Positions 7,099-13,132 of a stretch of 13,132 nt of DNA are shown here, piece by piece. The notes below the pieces were generated by a model. It saw only the letters and a list, made by a program, of their open reading frames with translations. It ran no database searches and was not told the origin of the DNA. This DNA is from Sulfolobus sp. SCGC AB-777_G06 (GTDB lineage Archaea > Thermoproteota > Thermoprotei_A > Sulfolobales > Sulfolobaceae). The stretch lies in assembly GCA_003086555.1 (NCBI GenBank), contig QEFN01000029.1:1-13132 (forward strand). The letters are read 5' to 3'. Positions within the stretch are counted from its first letter, which is position 1, and every line of letters begins with the position of its first letter. A program made the position numbers and the translations under genes.

Positions 7099-7133
7099 AA
7101 AACTTATAATACTTGCTATTATTTATTTTTATA
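7099..7133. promoter_or_regulatory. Divergent promoter space
   Basis: AACTTATAAT at 7101-7110 is a TATA-like box centred about 28 bases before ATG 7134 (plus strand). On the minus strand TAAAAATAAATA (7120-7131) lies about 26 bases before the GTG at 7098. Both point to leaderless transcripts, and the plus-strand spacing favours ATG 7134 over the upstream TTG at 7113. Confidence 0.5.
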
Positions 7134-7301
7134 ATGACTAACTATGCGTCATTTAAAGAGGTTCTAATAAGTTATTTCAATAGATATCCATACACATTAC
7201 TTCCTTTATATACAAAAGCGTACAAAAATCCACTAATTGTAGCCCTTAAATCAGCATTAAGACATTACCCATTTACTGCTTATCTAAAAAAATGGAGATA
7301 A
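7134..7301 (+). pseudogene. N-terminal part of a frameshifted FkbM methyltransferase gene
   Basis: ATG 7134 opens a 55-residue frame (MTNYASFKEVLISYFNRYPY, then LPLYTKAYKNPLIVALKSAL) that stops at TAA 7299-7301. Just before the stop is a run of seven A (7286-7292). Removing one A gives TAYLKNGDKVIITG and continues openly into the frame of the methyltransferase domain at 7396, for a joined product of about 307 residues. An N-terminal region with an L-x-NG motif precedes the catalytic domain in the FkbM protein at 4345 too, so this is the missing front end and not a separate gene. It could be a sequencing error, a true lesion, or a site where polymerase or ribosome slippage restores the frame. 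Confidence 0.65.
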
Positions 7302-7395
7302 AGTTATAATAACTGGAAAAGGGCATAATACTTCTACTTATTACGCTTTTCTTTATTTAAGTCACAAAAAAGGTAAGAAAATTAATATAATAGAC

Positions 7396-8058
7396 ATGGA
7401 TGAAAATACTATTAAAGTAATTTATGATACTCATGAGATAATTTTTAAGGATTATACTGCGGGTGACGTTATTGGAGTATACGTTAAGGAAGAATATCGG
7501 GATATAAACGTAAAAGACAAAACTGTTATTGATTGCGGAGCTGCCATAGGAGATTCTGCAATTTACTTCTCGTTAAAAGGAGCAAAAAGAGTTATTGCGA
7601 TAGAAGCGTATCCAAAAATAGCTAAAGTTGCAGAGGAAAACGTAAAGCTCAACAACCTCACGAATATCCAGATTGTTAATGCAGCCTGTGGAATTGATGG
7701 ATTTATAACTGTGGATTCGAGGCTAGGTGGCGGACTAACACCGCTGATAAATACAAATAATGGTTATACAGTTCCGTCGTACTCATTAAAGAGTATAATA
7801 AAAAATTTCCAAATAGAGAAAGGAAGTGTATTAAAGCTCGACTGCGAAGGATGTGAATACGATTTCATATTAAATGAAGACAGTTCTACATTAGAATATT
7901 TTGACCAGATTATAATGGAATATCATTATGGATACTCTTTACTGAAAAGAAAATTGGAGAATGCCGGATTTAAAGTGAAAGTAACTAAACCGGAATTAAT
8001 GGATATTCAATTTAGAAGAGGGTTAATATTAGGTAAACTGTACGCTTTCAGAGAATAG
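7396..8058 (+). CDS. FkbM family methyltransferase, catalytic domain (gene split by upstream frameshift)
   Basis: The 220-residue frame counted from ATG 7396 contains the complete FkbM catalytic domain: motif I VIDCGAAIGDSAIYF (44-58), VIAIEAYP with acidic E70, and LKLDCEGCEYD (146-156) followed by QIIMEYHYGY. The frame is open upstream to 7288 and carries sensible protein (VIITGKGHN, then TYYAFLYLSHKKGKK), so ATG 7396 is probably not the native start; the native one is ATG 7134 in another frame, joined across the A7 run. The fragment alone retains the SAM fold and might still be made. Nearest relative in the window is the FkbM protein at 4345. It ends 8 bases before the converging GT-B pseudogene. 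Confidence 0.85.
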   Translation: MDENTIKVIYDTHEIIFKDYTAGDVIGVYVKEEYRDINVKDKTVIDCGAAIGDSAIYFSLKGAKRVIAIEAYPKIAKVAEENVKLNNLTNIQIVNAACGIDGFITVDSRLGGGLTPLINTNNGYTVPSYSLKSIIKNFQIEKGSVLKLDCEGCEYDFILNEDSSTLEYFDQIIMEYHYGYSLLKRKLENAGFKVKVTKPELMDIQFRRGLILGKLYAFRE

Positions 8059-8061
8059 TAA

Positions 8062-8077
8062 CATTATTAAAATAATG
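8062..8077. terminator. Palindrome between convergent genes, possible terminator
   Basis: CATTATT-AA-AATAATG is a perfect 7-base inverted repeat between the stop of the FkbM gene and overlapping the stop of the gene on the other strand. It is AT-only, so a stable hairpin is doubtful; the T/A-rich content itself may serve termination in both directions. Confidence 0.25.
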
Positions 8078-9272
8078 ACATTAAGTCTCTATAATATTTC
8101 TCAACTCCAAAATTCAAATCGGTATGTTTTCCAATGAATTTATCCATCTTGCCGTTATAAATAATGGAGTTGTACTCATCATCGGTCATTTTTTGAATCT
8201 TTACAACTTCAGTTGCCATAGATTTTATGTTAAACTCCTCTACGAATTTTACAGCGCTTAAACCATTATATACCGAATTAGGTCCAGAGATGTCGTATGC
8301 CATTACTGGAGTTCTCAAAGTTATTGCTTCCAATATAGCCAGAGAAAAGAGTCTTCATGAGAAGGATATACTACGCATCTTGCTTCAGATACGGTATTAA
8401 GTAATTCTTCCCTACTTACGTAAGCTTTGTATACTATGTTTTCTTCCAGACATAATTTATTAACTAAAGAGAAAAAGAAATTCCTTAAATCTACCACGGG
8501 AAACTTCCCCATTATAAATACTTTCAATTCTTTATACCCACTTAAAGCGATAACTTCCTTAACGATAAAGGGAAGTTCCAATATTCCTTTTAATGGGATC
8601 AGTCTGGCGTAAAATACAAAATAATCTTTCTTTTCGTTTACATCCTTCCGTTTACTCAATAGTTCTTTCTTTACAGCTAAAGGAGGATCTATCACAATTG
8701 CTTTCTTAGATCTGACAAGACTCGAAGATGTCAACTGACCTTGTGACACATCGTAAATCCGGTGTATAGCGTTTGAATACTTAATAAAACTGGAAATAAA
8801 GCTCTCTCTTAATCCTTTATAAACTGTATAAATAAATTTATTTTTGTGTTTAAGAATATATCGATAGGAAGTTCACTTTTCATTTTCAAATACTTGATCA
8901 GAATATAAGGTAAACCGAACTTGAGTGTGTTTAGACCCATACCTTGTAACAGTACTGCACTCTTTACTTTCAATTTCTTTGCATAATAACTTTCTCCCAA
9001 TAGATAAGGAAACTTAGTAATAGCTTTAAGGTTGTGGTTAAGAGATTAACTTGATAATGATTAATAGGCCAATAATCAAAATTAAAAATCAGTTTAATAT
9101 TCTTGCATTTTAATTCCTTTAATGTTACATCAATTTCACTCCAATCATTCTTATATATAATTTTTCTGATATTATCGTCATATGACTACATGAGTCTACC
9201 ACTGACCTGTTTCTCAACATACCCCGATCCTCCTTGCGGATCATAATCTACGAGAGCCGCTATTTTTACCAT
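8067..9272 (-). pseudogene. Broken GT-B glycosyltransferase, family 4
   Basis: Read on the minus strand, ATG 9272 starts a GT4 protein (VKIAALVDYDPQGGSGYVEK) of about 402 codons cut by four lesions. There is a TAG at codon 29 (9186-9188), a frame change at AAA 9025-9027, another at AAA 8816-8818, and one at the T run 8345-8348. Adding one base at each of the three runs restores a continuous protein: KAITKFPYLLGESYYAKK, then IKGLRESFISSFIKYSNAIH, then AIVIDPPLA, KDYFVFYARLIPLKGI and HEDSFSLAILEAITLRTPV, a D/E-x7-E donor motif, then GPNSVYNGLSAVKF. It begins 7 bases after the stop of the GT-C-like gene, so both were one operon. All three shifts are losses of one base in a homopolymer, but the nonsense codon argues for real decay. 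Confidence 0.8.
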
Positions 9273-9279
9273 TTTTAAC

Positions 9280-11514
9280 TCACTTTTTGAAATTTTTGAA
9301 CCTATATATTACATAAATTAATGCCAATATTATTAAGCCAGAGAATGTTATTATGTAAAGTAAATGTATTGTACTCACTATACTCAGCTCTAAAACCGCT
9401 TCGTAATTTCCAGCAGGCATTAGCCACGCATTCGCGTAACCATTGGCTATATAATGATGGGTATTCACTTCACCGTTTATTAATACTTCCCATAATTGCG
9501 AGTAGCCCTCATCGAAAACTAAATAAAACGGCCTTGAAGCATTAACCTGGATTTCATATATTTCATTCCAGTAATTATTAACAATTTTTATATGAACGTC
9601 CGATATATTGGTTATATTTATAGCACCTAATCCATAAATCACGCTCTGTGTCTGAGCTTTCAGCGTATTATTTGAGTAAAGAAAGAATAATTGATCATAG
9701 CTTAAGTTTTCTGCAAGTCCTTCCGATGGATATAATAAACTTACATTCAAGTTTATCACGTAAACATTGTAATACTTATTTTCCATTACTAATGTTATAT
9801 TTGGAGCTCTCGATAACGCATTAATGAACTTCGTATAATTCCAAGGATAGCCTCCTGCGTAACCCAACGGCACACCGGGGCCAGGGTATTCTTGCTTATT
9901 AAGAACGATATATTTAGCACCTAATAAAACAAAGTAATTTGTTATATTTTTAAAATCGCAACTAGGGAAATATTTATATAAAGGATATACAACGTTTACT
10001 GCAGGAATGTTTATTACGGTTCCGTATATATAATCTGAAAGTGGGTAATATGTATACAATACTGCCTTAGTTCCGTTATCGTCATACATGCCAGAAGTGT
10101 ATTCTTGAGGGAATTTTAGTATATTGTAATAAGCAGCATGAGAACTGAGATAATTGCCAGTAGTAACTAACTCAGATGGAGGATAAAAGATGTTTGTAGC
10201 ATTTACTGGTAGATTGAAAGCGCTAAACTCTGCATGATATTCTCCGATTCTAAAAGAGTAAATGTAAGACGATAATATAAGCAATATAACTATTATGGCT
10301 AAAATTTTTTTATAACTAGAATTTATGAACGAGATTGCCCAGGGAATGACGTATGAAAGTATGAGGCTACTTGTAAATGATAAAACGAAACCAGTGAAAA
10401 TAAATTGTATGCTATACATGAATCCGATGGCTGCAAATCCGATAGGCGTTGAAGATAATGAGTATAATGGAATAACGTTTATTATTCCAGTTAGCAATCC
10501 CCCAACAAATATAAACGGAAATAATATTGACAAGAGGAACTTACTAATTTTATCCTTCTTAATTCCAAAAACAAATGCGACTAATGATATAAATACTAAA
10601 AGACCTACGAAATCATAATTTGAAAATAAAGAAAATATTGTTTGGATATGAAAACTCTCATAAGTATACAAGGTCTCAAAGATAACTACAGGTTTACCTA
10701 AAAATTCTTGATGAGTACCATAATGGTACGCACTTATTGAAGCATTTATAGTTTGATACAATTGTTCGAGACCAGCGACAATACTAATTAGAAATATTAT
10801 AGCGTTTCTACTTATAAGTTTAACTAAAGTACCCTTTTTGCTTAATTTCCATAAAGACAACATTATCAATACATATATAACAATAGTCCATAGCAAGTAT
10901 GGAAATTCTGTAAATTGAGTACCACTAAGTAATATTAAATAAATTGCAAATAAGGATAATGTAATGTGATCTTTATCCATAAAAACGTATTTTATACTAA
11001 AATATAAGAATAAAGGAAAAAGTGAATAAAAGACGAAGAAGGGATAGTTTACACCTAAAATTGGAGGGGAATATGCATAAAAACCCCATGTATATAAAAA
11101 CCCTCCTGCAAGAGCCCCAATATAAGTATATTTGTCTGTTTTTTTATCAAATATTTTTTCAATTATGCCTAATAGTTTTATAAAACCTATTTGTGATAGA
11201 TAAAAAAATATTAAAAGATATAAAAATTCAGAAATATATAACGATAAATGAAAAATATCATAAAACAAATAAATGAATAAACCTATAAACAGAAAATCTT
11301 GAGAATACTCGTAAGGAGCTCCAGGAAAGAAAGGACTGTTCCAATAATCTAGAAATATTTTATTGAGCCATATTATCGGATTAAATGGAAATCTTGAATC
11401 TGACCAATAAATTATCCCACCTTGAAGATAAGTAGATAATAACGCAGCGTCTAAGAATAAAGGTATCAAATAATACAAAAGTTTAATAACGCTAACTTTC
11501 TTCAGTTCCGCCAT
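9280..11514 (-). CDS. Large GT-C-fold-like membrane protein with outside domain (YfhO/AftD-like)
   Basis: A 744-residue membrane protein. About a dozen hydrophobic helices fill residues 8-420; a soluble domain follows (about 422-711) and a last helix (713-737) with a basic tail RFKNFKK anchors the end. In the first outside loop, YWSDSRFPFNP has an acidic residue (D39) where GT-C glycosyltransferases carry a catalytic aspartate. The end of the soluble part (FYLVFDEGYSQLWEVLING, then ANAWLMPAGNYEAVLEL) resembles the C-terminal domain of YfhO-type proteins. Eleven N-glycosylation sequons lie in the soluble domain (N438, 480, 523, 559, 572, 590, 603, 615, 633, 636, 658), fitting an outside location. 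It probably moves a sugar from a lipid carrier outside the cell; this is family-based inference. It heads an operon with the broken GT-B gene. Confidence 0.75.
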   Translation of the reverse strand: MAELKKVSVIKLLYYLIPLFLDAALLSTYLQGGIIYWSDSRFPFNPIIWLNKIFLDYWNSPFFPGAPYEYSQDFLFIGLFIYLFYDIFHLSLYISEFLYLLIFFYLSQIGFIKLLGIIEKIFDKKTDKYTYIGALAGGFLYTWGFYAYSPPILGVNYPFFVFYSLFPLFLYFSIKYVFMDKDHITLSLFAIYLILLSGTQFTEFPYLLWTIVIYVLIMLSLWKLSKKGTLVKLISRNAIIFLISIVAGLEQLYQTINASISAYHYGTHQEFLGKPVVIFETLYTYESFHIQTIFSLFSNYDFVGLLVFISLVAFVFGIKKDKISKFLLSILFPFIFVGGLLTGIINVIPLYSLSSTPIGFAAIGFMYSIQFIFTGFVLSFTSSLILSYVIPWAISFINSSYKKILAIIVILLILSSYIYSFRIGEYHAEFSAFNLPVNATNIFYPPSELVTTGNYLSSHAAYYNILKFPQEYTSGMYDDNGTKAVLYTYYPLSDYIYGTVINIPAVNVVYPLYKYFPSCDFKNITNYFVLLGAKYIVLNKQEYPGPGVPLGYAGGYPWNYTKFINALSRAPNITLVMENKYYNVYVINLNVSLLYPSEGLAENLSYDQLFFLYSNNTLKAQTQSVIYGLGAINITNISDVHIKIVNNYWNEIYEIQVNASRPFYLVFDEGYSQLWEVLINGEVNTHHYIANGYANAWLMPAGNYEAVLELSIVSTIHLLYIITFSGLIILALIYVIYRFKNFKK

Positions 11515-11535
11515 CCAGACCTTTTCTTTAAAACC

Positions 11536-11552
11536 TCTAAATAAATTTTATG
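11536..11552 (-). promoter_or_regulatory. TATA-like box for the GT-C-like gene
   Basis: On the minus strand GCATAAAATTTATTTAGAG contains a TATA-like core centred about 29 bases before ATG 11514, giving an almost leaderless transcript. The left end of the IS1-like remnant lies only about 12 bases further upstream. Confidence 0.4.
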
Positions 11553-11563
11553 CAATATTGTTC

Positions 11564-11928
11564 AGTGTGATGATAGTGTCGTTATTGACTATTTATACTT
11601 GTAATTACTTATTGGTAGGAAGTCTGTAATTAGGCTAGACATTTCTCGTCCCTCTTGTGGTAATCATCATGTCGTCAAGTCTGCTGGTAGGCAGAAGTAT
11701 TTGTGTAGGGGTTGTGGTAAGTTTTTTGGGTGATGCTAGTTATCGTCATCATCCTAGGGAGGAGGCTTTGAAGATATGAGTCTTTAAGTGAGGGATAGGC
11801 TCGTTAAGAGGGCTACAAAGGCTGTAAATAGAAGATTGGAGGTAATCAAGATTCTCTAGCAACAGTCTTATGGGAGAGAAAATTAATTCAGGAAATTTGT
11901 AGGTCAATGACGACACTATCACCACACT
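11564..11928. mobile_element. Internally deleted IS1-like element with 26-base terminal inverted repeats
   Basis: The ends 11564-11589 and 11903-11928 are inverted repeats matching at 24 of 26 positions (core TGATAGTGTCGT). Inside are the remains of a transposase, annotated separately. At 365 bp it is far shorter than a full IS1-family element, so the middle has been lost; such a piece could have been moved in trans. No clear target duplication flanks it. It separates the GT-C-like gene from a decayed GT2 gene, which it may have interrupted. Confidence 0.8.
11605..11898 (+). pseudogene. IS1-family-like transposase remnant (zinc ribbon plus C-terminal tail)
   Basis: The first piece (11605-11730) reads SVIRLDISRPSCGNHHVVKS, then GRQKYLCRGCGKFFG, a zinc ribbon like the InsA/N-terminal part of IS1-type transposases. 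The first cysteine of the expected CPSCG is an arginine (CGT for TGT), so a zinc ligand is lost. A frame change leads to DASYRHHPREEALKI, the start of the helix-turn-helix region. Then the DDE core is missing and MSL, stop, VRDRLVKRATKAVNRRLEVI resembles the transposase C-terminus. Several stops and frame changes make it inactive. The family call rests on remembered pattern and should be treated as probable only. Confidence 0.65.
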
Positions 11929-11929
11929 C

Positions 11930-12451
11930 AGCAAAGTTATAAGAGAAGTTAAAGAGCTAAAAGAAAAGGGAGATCCACTGCTAATAATATTAAGTGTGAA
12001 TATAGATAATGCTCTAATAGACTAAGGAAATTCCAAACTCTAACTTTTACACAGCTAGGGGATAGTCAATAGCGGTATGATATTGAACGTAGACTATGCG
12101 TTAAAACAACCTTTCTTAGAGAGTTTATTTCTTATAGATTAGATAATAAATACACTTATTAAGCTGAAAAATTAGGATAGTTACCTCTAGTTTGTAGGGA
12201 GAGAACGATCTTACATAAGCCTGGAGAAAAGTTAAACTTTTATTCGAGGCTATGCGGAAAATTACTAGTAGGCTCTAATGCTCATGTTACATAGAATTGA
12301 TAAAGATCGTGAAAAGTATGGGTATTACTCCAATTTCTTAAGATATTATCTCATGTTACGTAATGATATATACTTATGGTTTAAGGGGAAAACATTCGAA
12401 CTATTGGAAAATAATTATAGGCGACCTATTCATCATACACGAAGTCCTTGA
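11930..12451 (+). pseudogene. Decayed family 2 glycosyltransferase (C-terminal part)
   Basis: Successive frames give pieces of a GT2 protein. A lead piece is VIREVKELKEKGDPLLIILS (11935-12030). Then FLREFISYRLDNKYTY, stop, AEKLG, stop, LPLVCRERTILHKPGEK resembles the D-x-E...R...G segment of GT2 enzymes with stop codons where R and Y would fit. SRLCGKLLVGSNAHVT follows, and after a frame change RIDKDREKYGYYSNFLRYYL and RNDIYLWFKGKTFELL, the usual GT2 tail with YY-x-x-RN, ending at TGA 12449-12451. At least four in-frame stops and a frameshift mean long decay. The front end is absent; the IS1-like remnant sits exactly where it should be. Confidence 0.6.
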
Positions 12452-12524
12452 GTATAGATCTTGCAGAACCATAATTAAATTGTCAGATTAAGACTTAACA
12501 TCGCCAGATTGTCTGACCAATGCA

Positions 12525-12540
12525 TAAACTTATATAAAAA
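12525..12540 (+). promoter_or_regulatory. Strong TATA box
   Basis: TAAACTTATATAAAAA is the best TATA-box match in the window; its centre is about 25 bases before ATG 12557, the leaderless arrangement. Confidence 0.5.
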
Positions 12541-12556
12541 TAGTAAGACGATTATA

Positions 12557-12610
12557 ATGTTTGAATTGTTAAAAATATTTTATTTGATGATTCATCGGAT
12601 TTTTTACTGA
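12557..12610 (+). pseudogene. 17-codon stub after a strong promoter, perhaps a gene cut by the transposon
   Basis: ATG 12557 to TGA 12608-12610 encodes MFELLKIFYLMIHRIFY. The promoter spacing is excellent, yet the frame is tiny. It may be the first codons of a gene whose rest was displaced by the insertion sequence starting shortly after, or a true micro-ORF. Neither can be decided from the window. Confidence 0.25.
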
Positions 12611-12735
12611 ATAAGATAGTAATATAAAATCTATCTTTAAATACAAAGTGATATTTCGACTACTTTTTATACCTGCTTTGTGGGCTACTTCAGAATTATA
12701 CAAAAATTTATAAAAAATAATAACGAGTATTACTC

Positions 12736-13132
12736 ATGGGAAAGAGTAAGTACAAGAGGGATTGGCACAAGTACGACGAGAACGTTATAATGAGATATAC
12801 CCTAATGTTCCCCTTCTACGTCTTCGAACACTGGTGGGATTTACTAGCAGAGGAGAATAGACATGCAAAGAAAACCTACAAGGCACCAAAGGAGTTCAAC
12901 GAATTCCTAGCATTCCTCCACTTGTTCTTACCTTATAGGGCTATAGAAGGAGTATTGAGAGCACTAGAGAGACTGAAAATCATCCCAACAAGCCTAGACT
13001 ACTCAACAGTGAGGAAAGAGTAAGAAACATGAACATAAAATTCCCGGAAGCAAACGACGAGCTGGAAGTAATAGCAGACGCAACGGGAATAAGCACAAAC
13101 AAGGGAGGACAATACATCATAGCAAAATGGGG
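12736..13132 (+). pseudogene. IS5-like DDE transposase, N-terminal half, frameshifted and cut by the window edge
   Basis: ATG 12736 opens a 95-residue frame (MGKSKYKRDWHKYDENVIMR, then MFPFYVFEHWWDLLAEENR and EFLAFLHLFLPYRAIEGVL) typical of the DNA-binding N-terminal region of IS5-like transposases in Sulfolobales. It stops at TAA 13021-13023. The frame one base back, open through this area, continues the protein: ERVRNMNIKFPEANDELEVI, then ADATGISTNKGGQYIIAKW to the edge; the aspartate of VIADATG is the expected first residue of the DDE triad. Joining TV to ERVRNMN needs one extra base near 13011-13013. No classical slippery heptamer is seen, so a simple lesion is likelier than programmed frameshifting. 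Composition is richer in GC than the neighbourhood. Confidence 0.75.

Larger units (their letters stand above)
12452..12735. other. Intergenic region with promoter and stub before the transposase
   Basis: It contains GTCAGA...TCTGAC (12482-12516 region) with an inner TTAAGACTTAA palindrome, a strong TATA-like box with a 17-codon frame (listed separately), AGATA...TATCT pairing near 12615-12637, and presumably the left end of the transposon whose gene starts at 12736. The exact transposon edge cannot be set because the other end is outside. Confidence 0.4.

Noticed and set aside
7113..7133. TTG 7113 as the start of the split FkbM gene
   Set aside because: It lies within the expected promoter space; ATG 7134 has the right distance from the TATA-like box and no hydrophobic extra residues.
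10325..10618. 97-codon frame antisense to the GT-C-like gene
   Set aside because: It lies wholly inside a clear membrane-protein gene on the other strand and shows no family pattern.

Overview
The window looks like a chromosomal piece of a thermoacidophilic crenarchaeon of the Sulfolobales (Sulfolobus/Saccharolobus type). Evidence: AT-rich DNA, heavy AGA/AGG/ATA codon use, AT-rich TATA-like boxes about 26 bases before start codons with almost no leader (leaderless transcripts), several insertion-sequence remnants, and protein families typical of that group. This is inferred from sequence character, not from a database match.

The theme is surface-glycan assembly and decoration. Genes by region: 2-88, tail of a gene, possibly a transposase; 89-473, mostly non-coding with a possible membrane-protein remnant; 474-1930, small membrane protein and a GT-B (family 4-like) glycosyltransferase; 1994-3550 (minus), a class I methyltransferase and an FkbM methyltransferase, probably one operon; 3551-4344, a decayed insertion-sequence-like stretch and a short inverted-repeat element; 4345-6135, an FkbM methyltransferase plus GT-B glycosyltransferase operon; 6139-7098 (minus), a GT-A (family 2) glycosyltransferase; 7134-8058, an FkbM methyltransferase split by a frameshift at a run of seven A; 8067-11514 (minus), a large multi-membrane GT-C-like protein followed by a broken GT-B glycosyltransferase; 11564-11928, an internally deleted IS1-like element; 11930-12451, a decayed family 2 glycosyltransferase; 12557-12610, a strong promoter with a 17-codon stub; 12736 to the end, a frameshifted IS5-like transposase that runs out of the window.

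The intact genes probably build and O-methylate a glycan (S-layer N-glycan, glycolipid or exopolysaccharide): cytoplasmic GT-A/GT-B enzymes add sugars, FkbM enzymes cap hydroxyls with methyl groups, and the GT-C-like protein would act outside the membrane. Many small transcription units and many lesions suggest a fast-turning, strain-variable glycosylation island.

The most interesting items are: (1) two homologous ~64-base elements (1935-1998 and 4158-4221) with paired ends and an internal hairpin showing a compensatory base-pair change, one supplying the stop codon of a methyltransferase; (2) the A7 frameshift in an otherwise intact FkbM gene; (3) the IS1-like remnant with 26-base inverted repeats that keeps only the two ends of its transposase.
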